A stretch of DNA of 64,000 nucleotides from Dermatophagoides farinae (taxonomy: Eukaryota > Arthropoda > Arachnida > Sarcoptiformes > Pyroglyphidae). Within the stretch, counting starts at the first letter, position 1. Every line of letters starts with the position of its first letter. The stretch covers positions 2,979,001 through 3,043,000 of the forward strand of contig NC_134677.1 in assembly GCF_024713945.1 (NCBI RefSeq). The letters are read 5' to 3'. The translations under genes and the position numbers were made by a program. Of the stretch, positions 41,843-53,146 are shown piece after piece. Under the pieces are notes generated by a model. It had not been told where the DNA came from, made no database searches, and saw only the letters and a program-made list of their open reading frames with translations.

Positions 41843-43081
41843 ATCCAAGAATATTTATTTTCTCTACCTTATATATACATTTTTGGGAAAAAAAATTCTG
41901 GAAAAGTTTTATTTAAGATTATTTTCCATTAATGATTGATTGATTGATTGTTGTTGTTGTTGATTCGATCCAATTCACAAGTTTCTATCTATGGGTATAG
42001 GCAGTTTTTTTGGAATGTATAAACTGTGAACATAAAAAAAAAATTGTTTTTTCTCTTCCCATCTTTTGAACAATTCTCTCGATCTCAATCCATCCTTATC
42101 TTTATTATTATTATCTATTTCAACCCAATTTATGAAATTTTTTTCCCTTGAATCCTTGAATGAAAACAAAAAACAATAACGATGTATGCTGCTATGTTGA
42201 TTGTTGGTGAATATTTTTGTTTGTGTGTTTTACATGCAAGTGGTGGTTGTGTGTGTGTGTGTGTGTGTGATTTGAATAAGTGCACTTCATAATATAATTT
42301 TGTTTCATCAATTACTTGTTTAATCGGTGTTTTTGTTTTTGTTTTCAATCTTTTTTCACCTTTTTTTCTACTTTTTCTCCACCGATAATGATGATTTCGA
42401 TTATGATTTAGTGAAACAGTTGACAAGAACAAAAAAAAACAACTTCAAACATCTTTCTTTTTCAGCTATTTAATTCATTTTATTAATTCCATAAATGAAA
42501 AAAAAATCGGGCCTAAATTCTTCAATTCTGACAAAAAAAAAACCAATCAACATCAATTTTATATTTTAAATTTCATTGTTTATTATCATTCCCAACACAA
42601 TAAAAATTGCATTGGACCCGAAGAAAAAGGGGTTTCTATAAAAAAAACAATTTACCCCTTTTTCTTCAAGATTATTGTTCAAGTCAAAAAAAATTTCATC
42701 TTGAACTTTCCTTCTTTTTTTTCGTTCTTTTTGTTTGTCATTTTTTTCATGTTTATTTATTTATTTACCATTCTTTTTTTCAGATAAGATTAGTCATTTT
42801 TTCTCATTGCTAATTCTTCAATTCTATTTAGTATTGTTTATCTATTTTTTTTCATTTTGTACAATTATTGTGTGAATGTGTATGTATTTTGGTGTGTCAA
42901 CGCAGCGACAATCAGCTGATACATCAATAAATAACCTACTACACCTTTTTTTTAGTAGTTGATTGCATGTGTTGATTCTATGTGTTGTCTTTATTTAGCT
43001 TCCTACTAATCATTACATGTGAACTTTCAATCTTATTAGTTTTTTTCTTTTGCTTTCTTTTATATTATCAATATATAATGT

Positions 43082-43162
43082 GCCTCGGCCATACTGAGGT
43101 AGTAGGTTGTATAGTTGCCATTTTTTTCTTTGACATTTGACATCTTCTTATTCCAAAACTCT
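43082..43162 (+). ncRNA. let-7: microRNA let-7
   Basis: The segment 43095-43115 is identical to mature let-7 over its whole length, beginning TGAGGTAGTAGGTTGTATAG. It forms the 5' arm of a hairpin. The 3' arm (about 43134-43155) pairs through A-U, G-C and many G-U pairs, e.g. CUUCUUAUUCCA against UGAGGUAGUAGG with two mismatches, across a loop of about 16 nt. let-7 is one of the most conserved animal microRNAs and drives the switch to adult fate. It lies 1.3 kb after mir-100 and 0.78 kb before mir-125, presumably in one primary transcript. Confidence 0.95.
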
Positions 43163-43362
43163 TAGTATCACTTGTTTTTGTTTTTGATTTTTTGTTGTTT
43201 TTTGATGTTTACAAGAATTCGATCGATTCACAGCATATATCTGGAATTGTGAATGATGAGATCAAGATGATGATGAATGAAAAAACAAGTGTTATTTGTT
43301 TTTTGGATTTGAAGAAAAATTTCAAGATTGTCGGGAAAAAAATTCTAATCAAAGCCAAACTG

Positions 43363-43419
43363 TACAACTTACTAGCTTATTGTGTTCGGCGAGCCAATAA
43401 GCAACGAATTTTAGTTGTA
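43363..43419 (+). other. Two-tier inverted repeat between let-7 and mir-125
   Basis: TACAACT (43363-43369) pairs with AGTTGTA (43413-43419). Inside it, GCTTATTG (43375-43382) pairs with CAATAAGC (43395-43402) around a 12-nt loop. The shape is a short stem-loop in the same presumed transcript as the microRNAs. It does not match a microRNA I know and is short for a precursor. Confidence 0.35.
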
Positions 43420-43861
43420 GCGCTATCCCTTCCTCATCACTTCTTAGTTTAAATTCTTTCTTTTTTCACTTTTTTTTTCTTTCAATCAAATTTTTTTTTC
43501 GGGTTCATTGCTATTGTCAATGGGAATGATTAATTATTGTTTTAACATTTTTTTTAAAAATCTTCAATTTCTTCAAAAAAATTGTATTTGGTGTGATGAT
43601 GATGATGTTGATGGTGGTGGTGGTTGTGGTGGTTCAACATGATTTCAATTGTGGTTTGAATTATGTCGGTATGTTAGTTTTTTTTGTTGTTTACATTTTT
43701 ACAATTTATTCTACCATTGAGAGCGATTTTTTTTTTCTTTCTATAATTATTGAAATTCTTTATATTTTTTTTCGATAATAATATTCGACCCATTAGGTTT
43801 TTTTGTGTATTTTTAACGTTGTGCGGTATTGGCGTATGTTTATTTATTTGTGTGTGTGGCC

Positions 43862-43978
43862 TGTTCCTCTGTCCCTGAGACCTTAGCTTGTGGTCAATGA
43901 ATTTTTTTCTAACAAAAATCATTTGTTCAATGAGAAACACACGAGTTAATGTCTCAGGTGACCTAGTGACAGGGAACA
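43862..43978 (+). ncRNA. mir-125: microRNA mir-125 (lin-4 family)
   Basis: The mature sequence starts at 43872 with TCCCTGAGACC and matches miR-125/lin-4 except for a few substitutions after base 11 (TTAGC where miR-125 has CTAAC). The seed CCCTGAG is intact. The hairpin is strong: CCTGAGAC pairs perfectly with GTCTCAGG at 43951-43958, the stem continues through TTAGCTTGTG / CACGAGTTAA-type pairing, and the outer TGTTCCT pairs with AGGGAACA at 43971-43978. It is the third member of the let-7 complex. lin-4/miR-125 represses lin-28- and chinmo-type timing genes in other animals. Confidence 0.95.
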
Positions 43979-43979
43979 T

Positions 43980-46795
43980 CATTACAATCGTTGGTTTTTT
44001 CGTTGTCGATTGAATTGTATAATTTAATGACAAATGATGATCACGTGTTTGTTTTATCACTGATGAAACAAACGTTATTATTTTTAATCACTCACGAGGA
44101 CAATGATGATGATGATGATGATGATGACAATGGCCGAATCAAAACAAGGGTATCGTCATAATGTGCGATGATCAATTGATCGATGGACAATGTTGTTTTT
44201 AATTTTGTAGTGACAATATTTTGTTTTAATTGTAATTATTAAATAAATGAACTGAAACTTTGCCCGTGTAGCTAGAACACTGTTGATCACTGTTTAGATG
44301 ATTTCGTTTGGATGGACATTCTAAGGTAATAATGAAAAAAAAAATTTAAAACAGAATTTTAAAACATTTTTTTTCGCATTTATCACTAAGAAAATTTAGG
44401 TTATTTCGGCTAACGATAATGGACACAAAATGATGACTGATTAATTGCTGCTTGGGAACTAATGCTGCCTAATATCAACCTGATCATCGCTTTTTATCAT
44501 GATAGGCCGTGCTCATTTTTTTCTGAAATGTTCGAGACGAGAGACTAAAGGAGTTTTTTTTGTTTCTACATTCGGTCCAAAAGGCTTGAAGCCCGCCCAA
44601 TTTTCAATTTGATGATGAAATATTAGCTGCCAAAGCCACCGCTGCCTGTGTCCTAATTTAATATTGAATTTTTGTAATTTGAATGAAAAAAATCCGATAA
44701 ATATTGAACATGTGTGACCTAATAAATAAAAATTCAAAAAAAAAAATCGAAAAAACAACCCCTCATCAACCTTTCGTTCTAATTTCAATAATTCAAAAAT
44801 CCAGGGTAACCAGGAAAGAAAGAAAAATGAATAGCTTTTCAATAATTTGTATATCGAACGACGATGTGAATGTGGATGGATGGATGGTGAAAATAAACCC
44901 AACAATAACACACACACACACACACAGACATTTATACCCGACAATCTCAGATGCGTACAAATCAAATTCAATTACGGTGTTCAAAAACGGTCAATTTCCT
45001 GGATCAAAATTTTTTTTTCATTTTCATTCTTTTTGATACACTAAAAAATTTTCAGTAAATCATCAATAGTTTATTCAACTAATTAATTGTTCATGAATTT
45101 CGTTTTTTTTTTGTTCACACACACACACATAAAAACACATCCATCATGATTGATGATGATTACAAGAGATAAAAATCAAATTGATGATAATAATCCTGAT
45201 CATCATCATCATCATTTAATATTCATGAAGACGATGAATGACTGTATTCAATCCATTTTTATTTTCAAATTCAATCGATCTCTTGTGATCACATCACCGT
45301 TTTATTTTTGACAAAAAAAAATCACACGGTTCCCATACACACACACACACATCATTTGGATATGACACAAAAGATCTTGAAGAAAATCTGTCTCTCTCTC
45401 TCTTTCTCTCTTTCACCTTCTATGTCAAAAGCTTTCGTCTATTTCAATCGAATTTTTTATAATTTAAAAAGAAAAAAAAAGATGCTGTATTATTGCTCGT
45501 GCAATCACTACCCAAAACATCAGGCATAAATCGATCCAGAAAAAAGAGGTCATGAATGGGGTCAAAGTTCAGCACCAACATGTGTTATGTAATAATACGT
45601 TATGATAATGATGAGTTATGCAAACATACACGCACACCTAGGTCTCTACCCCATTTGCATCGGGTTTTTTTTTGCTTTTTGCCATTTTTTCCATAAGTTA
45701 TTAGCATCAGGCACACAACATCACAGGACCAAATGTTTTTCGTTCTTTCTTTTTCTTTATCCCTCTTTCTCTCCTTTATTTTCTTCATCCTGTGATGCGG
45801 TACATTGTTTTGGATACCAAGAAAATAAAAAAAAAATTTCATAGGATTTTCAAAGATTTTTTTTTATGAATCAAAATATAAAGAAAAAAAAATTAATGTT
45901 CATTTTGTACAAACATCCATTTCCTGAGTCGTTTCTTAGTAATCAATGGGAAAATTTTTTTTCCCTTCACTTTCATTTCGTTTCATATATGATCGGATTG
46001 TCGTAATTTTCATTTTGAAAGCAAAAAAAAAACAACTGAAGGGAGTTAGTTTGGATGCTTGGTTTAGTTTCGGTTTTTTTTGTTTGAAGAAAGTGATGTA
46101 TGGCTTGTTTGCTAAGAGAAGAAAAGAGAAAGTTTAGTGAGTTTTGTTTTCAGTTCGTTGATCGCAGTATGATTGGATAAAAAATTTTGAAGAATTTTTG
46201 TTTGATTTAGTTTTGTAATACAAAACGACAATAAAATGAATGGATGAATAATCGGTGGTCTAAAAAAAAGAAAAAAAAACTTGAGGATACATAAATTATC
46301 GGTTGATATATATGTCATTCAGTTAATAAATAAATCATATTTAGTCAGAATCAGAATCAATAGATGGCGTTATGATTTACCTTCAACTCCATTTCTGAAC
46401 GTGAGAAATTATTTTTTCGAATAAAATGAAATTGACCAAATCTGATTTTATGTAAAGGATTAATAAACTTGGCAGTTTATCTTCAGGGAAAAAATCCACC
46501 ATTCAGCTTATTAATTAATTAATGTTTAAACGCTATATGTTATAAATTAAAAAAAAATTCTAGAAGATTCAAGAAAATAAAAAGCATGGGAAAAGAAATT
46601 TTCCGAAAACATTTCAAGCAAGATGCTAGCTCATTGAGGCTGCGTAAATTGATTTTCGAAGAAATGACCTATCTGTTATTCATATAATCGTTGTTGCTCA
46701 TCATTTCATCACAAGATTTAGTTGCGTATTTTTTCGAAGCTGATATTTTGATTTTTTTCCTAGAAATTCTTGCGATATAATTTGAAAAAATAACA
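43980..46795. other. Non-coding stretch between mir-125 and CHCHD2
   Basis: No exon recognised. It contains a (GAT)n run near 44105-44128, several CA tracts and poly-A/T runs. It probably holds the 3' end of the let-7 primary transcript and the CHCHD2 promoter. A TAGATGGCGTT word lies at 46361-46371. Confidence 0.4.
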
Positions 46796-47287
46796 ATGGC
46801 TCGACGTGGACGTTCATCACTATCATCATCACCAACACGATCATCGTTTGGTCCAGCTCGGCCCAGTCAACCACGAATGGCCGCATCAAGACCAATGTCA
46901 CCTCCTGCTCCATCACAATCACTTCCAATGCGGCAACAATCTGCCGCTGTAGCACCTGCTCAAGCACCATCACAAGGCCCAGGACTTCTTGGACAAATGG
47001 CCGCAACTGCTGGTGGTGTAGCTATTGGATCGGCAGTTGGACATACCATTGGTCATGCAATTACTGGATCGGGAGGTGGACAAAGTGCCGAAACACAGGC
47101 ACCAGCACAAGTTCCAGCTCAATCACAATATGGATCTGAACAGCAACAACAACAACAACAATCACCATGTCAATTTGAATTGAAACAATTTTTAGATTGT
47201 ACACAAAATTATGATCTTACCCTTTGTGAAGGTTTCAATGAAGCTTTGAAACAATGTCGTTTGCAATATCCATCAGCACGCATATGA
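46796..47287 (+). CDS. CHCHD2: CHCHD2/CHCHD10-family twin CX9C mitochondrial protein
   Basis: A single-exon 163-residue protein of the normal length for the family. The N-terminus is basic and rich in Ser, Pro and Ala ([15 protein letters not shown]), as expected of a mitochondrial targeting region. The conserved central hydrophobic Gly/Ala segment at about 62-92 reads [20 protein letters not shown] followed by [10 protein letters not shown] seven-Gln run (115-121) precedes the CHCH domain, with Cys at 125, 135, 144 and 154 forming two CX9C motifs ([11 protein letters not shown] and [11 protein letters not shown]). Such proteins are oxidised by the Mia40 relay in the intermembrane space and support respiration and cristae structure. 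ATG at 46796 is the first in frame, in the context AACAATGG. The gene converges on the Tudor gene, with about 115 nt between stop codons. Confidence 0.96.
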   Translation: MARRGRSSLSSSPTRSSFGPARPSQPRMAASRPMSPPAPSQSLPMRQQSAAVAPAQAPSQGPGLLGQMAATAGGVAIGSAVGHTIGHAITGSGGGQSAETQAPAQVPAQSQYGSEQQQQQQQSPCQFELKQFLDCTQNYDLTLCEGFNEALKQCRLQYPSARI

Positions 47288-47338
47288 TTATTATTAGCTT
47301 AGATTAATACCAAAAAAATATGTTTGAAATTTAAAGAA

Positions 47339-47388
47339 AATAAATTCTTATTGTTTAGTTGAGAATTGTTTTCATTTCATATAATAAA
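47339..47388 (+). terminator. Poly(A) signals of CHCHD2
   Basis: AATAAA at 47339-47344 and a second ATAATAAAAC near 47381-47390 lie 50-100 nt after the CHCHD2 stop and just before the stop codon of the converging Tudor gene. The two transcripts probably overlap at their 3' ends. Confidence 0.6.
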
Positions 47389-47402
47389 ACTTAAAAAAAA
47401 CA

Positions 47403-48168
47403 TTAAAAATTCGATACATTAATATATTGAGCTACTTTTGAATCGACAAGATATTGGCTCAATGAAGGAAATTCATCCAGTTTAGAACAATCATTCATGG
47501 GTAATAAATCACAGACAATAATTTTATCATTCAATAAATCCGGTTTCATCACTTTCAATAAGAATTTTCCATTTGTTGTCTCCTTTTTGAACATGAAATT
47601 AGCATAGCTTGTCCATTCATATTGCAACGGTTTTTCCGAAACCAATTTGACATCATCATATGGTTTTATATTATCAAGTGAACAAGGAAAACATAGGCCA
47701 CGAGATTCATTAAAATTATCGATTTCTAATGTTGATGTTGATACGAATTTCGATTTCCAGGAAACGAATTCGATTGAACCAAAATCAATAAGCAAAACCT
47801 GTGACAACAAAAAAAAATTGATTTAAATGTAATGATAAAAAAAACTATATCCATCATATTACCTTGCCACAAATTGGTTTATGATTGCGATCACATTTCA
47901 TCGAAATCAATCTGGCCCTGCACCAATCCTTGTGAATATCGGAATATACCAAAGCCAAAATAACAGAACCAGAAACAGAATTTCGTCTAATCAAATCGGG
48001 CATCGAATGTGGTTCAGAATCGATGTGTTGTCGAATTAATTTTGTTAATTGTTCATAACGTTCAACATCTTGTTCAACACGACAATAGAAAAGTGTAGGG
48101 CTATTAACGTGTGTTACAATAACCGATTCATCAGTCATACAGTCGTGGTCTTGTTTTTGTTTAGACAT
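47403..48168 (-). CDS. Single Tudor-domain protein (TDRD-like), two exons
   Basis: Exon 1 is 48168-47863 (102 codons, phase 0). A 64-nt GT..AG intron follows (47862-47799), and exon 2 is 47798-47403, giving 233 residues. The Tudor barrel runs from VTHVNSPTLFYCRVEQD (residues 18-34) through VILALVYSDIHKDWCRARLI (about 69-88) to VLLIDFGSIEFV (103-114), split by the intron just before the last strands. The rest, including GLCFPCSLDNIKPYDD and KFLLKVMKPDLLNDKIIVCDLL, fits the SN-like half of an extended Tudor domain. Extended Tudor domains bind symmetrically dimethylated arginine on Piwi-type or Sm proteins and often act in piRNA and germ-granule pathways. The protein is nearly nothing but one such domain. 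I cannot name the orthologue. It is divergent from the TPK gene, with 636 nt between the start codons. Confidence 0.85.
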
Positions 48169-48804
48169 TTTTTATAGGAAATAAAACAAAACAAAAAAAA
48201 TACAGAATCGTTTACAATAAATTTTATATTATATTAATTCAATAATTTGAAAATACGTGTTTGGGTGTGTGTGTGTGTGTTTATGTGTATTCGTTGGAAA
48301 ATTTATTTGGGAAATAATGTACAAAAAAAATATTGAATGTTCAATGCATTTTATTTGGATGTGGAAGTTGAATTATTTGTTGCTTGCAAATTTAACCATA
48401 ATCATAACAAACAGACAACAAAATAATGATGCAAACAAACAAAAAAAAAGTGAACGCGTTGGCCTGTGAAAACGTGGTAAATGCATTTGATAATCGATTG
48501 TATCATCAAACTTTAATTTAAATTAGTGGCGCCATCCAGAGTCCTGTTTTGATTTTATTCTTGAATACAATTTTTTGTGTATCATGCTGAATGGGATGCC
48601 GGTCATGTTTGATAAATTTTATCAACGATGATTTGATACAAATATGGAAAAATGATCTAATAAACAACTATATTTAGAATGTAAAAACGATCTAATGTAC
48701 AAAATGTATAATTAGATCCAGTATATAATTGTGGATGCTAGTCAATCGAAGCAATCATTTGCAATATTATCAGCTTTGAGTATCAATCGCTGTCCAGATT
48801 TTAA
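48169..48804. promoter_or_regulatory. Shared upstream region of the Tudor and TPK genes
   Basis: 636 nt separate the divergent start codons. The stretch holds a short TG run (48265-48281), AT-rich sequence and the word TGGCGCCATC at 48527-48536. A bidirectional promoter is possible but no core element is recognisable. Confidence 0.4.
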
Positions 48805-49785
48805 ATGGATAAAATGAATTTAGAAACTCGTGATTTTGATTGGGAAAATTGTCTAAAAACAATCAAACGTCATGGAAAGGGTGAGTATTGATTCCCTTAA
48901 ATTTTTCTATAAGAAAATATTACAATAATGTTCATTGCATTTTTTCAGATAAGAATATTGTTGTCATGATGTTGAATCATTGTTTCGATACAATATTATC
49001 GAAATTTGAATCAATAGATCAATTTTTATGCAATGAAAAGTTTAAAAATTTTCAAGAAATTTGGAACAATAGTTGCGTTCGTATGGCTGTGGATGGTGGT
49101 GCAAATGTTCTTTACGATATGCAGCAATCTAATGCTAAATATGATGGGCAACTTCTCGATCCTACTTTTTTAAGCGGTGATTTTGATTCAATTCATCCAA
49201 AAGTGATGGATCACTTTAAACAACGTGGAGAAAATATAAAAATTATGCATACGCCCGATCAGGATCACACGGATTTTACAAAAGCATTGTTTATTCTGGA
49301 TGAACAAGTTTTGAATCTGAATACTACTCCTGCAATTGATTGCATTTTGGTTTTCTTTTCAAATTCAGGACGAATCGATCAATATTTATCGATTTTATCT
49401 ACTGTCCATAATTTCAGTAATAACAATAAAACTTTTCCGCCTATAATTCTAGTCGATATGGTCGATTCGATTAGTTTTGTATTGAAAAAGGTGAGTCATA
49501 CGAAATGAATTATGGTTACAATTTTTTTTAAATTTTTTTTTCTTGTCTCAGGGTTCATCACATCGAATACCGAAATTTGATGATGCTAACTGGTGTTCAT
49601 TGATACCTTTATGTGGGCAAGCTAAAGTTAAAACTGTTGGTCTACGTTGGAATCTTGATGAAAATATTGAGCTTGAATTTGGAAAATTTATAAGTTCATC
49701 TAATGAATTTGATCGTAACACGAACATTGTTACTGTTAATGTTGCTGAAAAACCGATTCTATTCTCTACAGAATTTCATTTGTAA
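48805..49785 (+). CDS. TPK1: Thiamin pyrophosphokinase
   Basis: This enzyme transfers pyrophosphate from ATP to thiamin to make the cofactor ThDP in the cytosol. Three exons: 48805-48880, 48949-49490 and 49552-49785, joined at phase 1 (G/AT giving Asp) and phase 0, total 283 residues. Introns are 68 and 61 nt with GTGAGT donors. Catalytic-domain motifs are clear: VDGGANVLYD (Asp at residue 74), LSGDFDSIHP (102-107 core), TPDQDHTDFTKAL (from 127) and GRIDQYLS (166 on). The C-terminal thiamin-binding domain has WCSLIPL and TVGLRWNL. The usual glycine pair before GR-DQ is replaced (FFSNSGRIDQ). About 40 residues longer than human TPK1, mostly at the N-terminus and one N-rich loop. The start ATG is the first in frame in exon 1; a second Met lies three codons later. 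Confidence 0.95.
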
Positions 49786-49849
49786 TAAAAGAAGAAAAAC
49801 AAATGTTTCATTCTATGTTTTGTGTGCCTATTTTTTTCTATGAAATAAA
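49784..49849 (+). terminator. Poly(A) signals of the TPK gene
   Basis: AATAAA at 49784-49789 overlaps the TAA stop codon. A second copy at 49844-49849 is followed by a T-rich stretch and is the likelier functional signal. Confidence 0.6.
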
Positions 49850-51297
49850 ATGTGTGCATCCTTTTATTCGAAAAATAAGAAAAATAAAAGTGCCTTATGG
49901 TAAATTATCATTAATCTTAATTAACTCAAATGAAAGCCCCTCGACCCGAACACATTAATGTTCATGATGACACTAATTGACCGGATAGGCCATTTTCTAA
50001 ATTATTTAGCAACCAATGATCATTTCAGGCAATTCTTTTTGTTGTTGTTGTTGTTGTAGTTGTAGTTGTTGTTTTTGTCATGTCATGATGAAAAGAGCAT
50101 CATAACGAGCAACATAACGATGATTTCATTAATTATTTTTTTGTTCGTTTCATAAAAAATGCCAATTATAAAATCATCATATTCGAATTCGAATAATAAC
50201 AATAATGATATGACAATGTTTTGCTTGAAAAAAACAACTTATTGAATTTCAAATTTAAGTAGTTATTAACTTTTGGTAATCATCCACTTTTCCGGTTTCG
50301 ATTTTATTTTTGTTTAATCAATCTTTAATTTCTCTAATGATTAATTAGAATTTTTTTGGGCCTGTTTTCCTAATAGTAATTCTGAATGTTTAATTAGTTG
50401 CGTGCAAATAATTGACATTAGTGATGAGTGATACAAATTATAAATTAACAATGCATACGTTGGCATTAATCAAATTTTTGTCATCATCATCATCATCAAT
50501 TTGGCTTGGTCAGAGAATGTTGTACACAGGAAAAAAAATGAGAATTATAATGGAAATTTCATCGTTTTATAACCAAGAACAAAAACTATCATAGTTTCTC
50601 TCCATCTCTTTCTCCTGGAACATAAGCATAGTACGGTGGCTTCTGTCATTGTTATTAGTTTTATTATTTATATAATAAAACTAATAATATTTTTTCATAT
50701 GTCCAAAATATAATTTCACCAACAACGAAAAAAAAGCTCATCATCGTTTCATTGGCTGTCATTTACAGTATGTGTGTATGGGGGGGACATGATTGTGGAT
50801 GGATTTCGATGCTATTGTCATTGATCTCATCATCATCGTCATCATCATAATCATGTGTAACAAAACAAAAGCTAATTAAAAATTGATTCAAAATCCAATA
50901 CCCCGAGATATATCCAATATAATTGGTAAAAAGAAAAATATATACCATCATCATATTCGATTTTATTCAATACATAATAATAATAGAATAAATTGTTCTA
51001 TTTGAAAGATACACATGGATCGTTTTTTGGAACACACAATGTGATTGTGTATGTTATATGTTCTGGCAATCTTTGTTATATTTTCGATTATTCGCATGTG
51101 TCAAAAGATGCTGCTGCTACAACATGATCAATCCCGCGTGATTCTTGTATTGGGTTTGTTCCGTGTGTGTGTGTGTGGTGCGATTCACAAAACAGAATTT
51201 TTTTTAAAGTTTCTCAGTTCACTATTGGACTTGGACTTGTAAAGATCGACCATCATGTTATGTCATGTTTATGTTGCATTATTATATCAGCTTATTT
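49850..51297. other. Intergenic sequence after TPK
   Basis: No coding exon recognised. It holds a (GTT)n run near 50039-50055, GAT/ATC triplets at 50485-50500 and 50829-50850 and a TG run near 51165-51178. It presumably includes upstream control sequence of the gene whose first exon begins in the next segment. Confidence 0.4.
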
Positions 51298-52382
51298 GGA
51301 TAGTTTTTGAATAAATTTTTTTTGAAAATTCATTTTTCTCATTTTGATTGCGTGCAATTTTTCTTTAGTGACCAGAAAATATTTTTGAAACAATCATCAA
51401 CTAAATGATATTACATCAACAAACAAATCATCAGGTTAATCACGAATTGTATAAACAACAAAAAAAAATAATGTGATGATGAATACAAAATGATTCCGGT
51501 ATAGTGTTTTGCATTCATTCGATCAATCAAAATCATCCAACGACAACGAATAGAAAATTTTTTTCAACGAAATAATGTATTCATCATTATTTCGAAACTT
51601 TACTCAACAATACATCGATCAAGTTTTGAATACATTTTCCTATTGAAAGAAAAATTTTCTATACCATGTTTCAACAATAAAAACAACTTGGGTGATTACA
51701 ACCACCACCATCCATATCAATTCTGAATCGGGCCATGTCATTTTGTTTTATAATTTCATTTACAATCATGATGATGTTGATGATGATGGTGGTACTGTTC
51801 AATTTTTATTCAAAAATTATCATAGTTGATGCAAATCCACTGAAAGGTAATTTTCTTTATTTATACTTTTTCTTTTTCTTATTCTATTTTATTCAATTTC
51901 AAAAATGTGCAACAACATCTAATTTAAAAAAACAATGAAAAAATGCAATTTATACGAAACGAATGAATGAATGAATTTTGTAACAGACTATCTATATAAA
52001 AAGCAATAAATCATTCGGTAAATTTGAAAAACGAAAAATAAAAATGAAACGGTTGATTTTTTACGGTAACCATCGGTGTAAAATTATAGCTGCATACAAT
52101 ACCAGTGAATTAATGTACAAAATAATGACATCGAGAAATTCTGAATAATTGAATGTCTGAATGATTATGAAAAAAAAATGAAAAGAAAAGAATCTCAAGA
52201 GTCCTAATAGTGTATACCAGTATAAAAATTACTTGATAATTTAAATTTATATATAAGATGCTAATGATATTCTTATTCAAATGAAAAACATTGCTTTTTC
52301 CAAAATATATTCATTTACATTCCCATAATACCAAACAAACGTTGTAGGTGAAAAGTTGATCCTACAGCATGATGATGATGAT
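51298..52382 (+). repeat. Direct repeat copy A, carrying a signal-peptide exon
   Basis: This segment of about 1.08 kb recurs at 54379-55490 with a constant offset of 3081 nt through the exon. By eye the copies are almost identical over their whole length; copy B has about 24 extra bases near 55284-55307 and a few small indels. It starts at GGATAGTTTTTGAATAAA and ends in the GAT run before CAGGGCCGGCCC. The exon itself (51735-51846) is base-for-base identical in both copies. Confidence 0.95.
51735..51846 (+). CDS. Signal-peptide first exon, copy A, of the large membrane-protein gene
   Basis: ATG at 51735 opens 37 codons ending ..DANPLK plus one base, then GTAATT at 51847. The peptide begins MSFCFIISFTIMMMLMMMVV and continues with a hydrophobic core and the likely cleavage region VDA-N, a typical secretory signal. 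The phase-1 end fits the acceptor CAG/AG at 61448-61449, making Glu at the junction. Whether copy A, copy B or both are used as first exon cannot be decided from sequence. Splicing from copy A would have to skip copy B. Confidence 0.5.
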
Positions 52383-53146
52383 CAGGGCCGGCCCGGAAAA
52401 TCGCGAGGCCTTGTGCAAAGTCAACTTGAAAAACGCGAGGCCTTAAAAAAATTAAGGAATTTTCAAAAAATGATTGCTTAAAAAAAATTTGAAGCGTTAA
52501 AAATCTTGATTGTTAATTTGAAGCGCGCTAAAAAACAACTGGCAAAAAACTGCGATCGTTCATAAAGTCTGTGCAGCAATTTATGACCGAAAAAATTTCC
52601 AAAAGCTTGTATCAATCAATTTAAATTTTTTCTAATGATCATCAAATCATCAACGTCATTCGAATCAGTAATGTCACCTCGACTCTATTTTGGTTATTTT
52701 AGATTTTATTTGGACTTTCTATAAATTGATTATAAAATGCGTTGAAAATTTCAGATTCATGAAATTAATAACATTACCAATCATTCAATCCAAGTAAAAC
52801 TATTGCCATGATCGTTCAACAAAGGAAATTGTTTTAAGAATTTTTCAATCTCTATTCTGAAGTGCATTAAGATTTTTGTGTCATTTTTGATTCTAAATCA
52901 CTATAACCAACCAACCAACCGCAACCAACGGCCAACCTGCGGCTCTTTAAAAGATTATTTGTGGCTCTCGATAAATGTATTTGAGATGGTGGAAAATTTG
53001 AGCCTCACACATGTGTGACGCTTGGTCGTGAATGGGTTAAATACGTATACGTACATTTAATCTTTTTATTTCATTTAAATCAAAAATACATACACACATA
53101 TTTCACCAGTGCATAGCAAAAGAGTTGTTCTTTCAAAGATTTACTA

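Noticed and set aside
43192-43452. 86-codon frame between let-7 and mir-125
   Set aside because: No homology or splice context, and it lies inside the presumed microRNA primary transcript. Its GC-richer part is explained by the stem-loop at 43363-43419.
44513-44971. 152-codon minus-strand frame
   Set aside because: The long frame includes a translated CA tract (VCVCVCV) and poly-F runs. Composition is low-complexity and no domain is visible.
46701-47006. 101-codon minus-strand frame over CHCHD2
   Set aside because: Antisense shadow of the CHCHD2 coding sequence.
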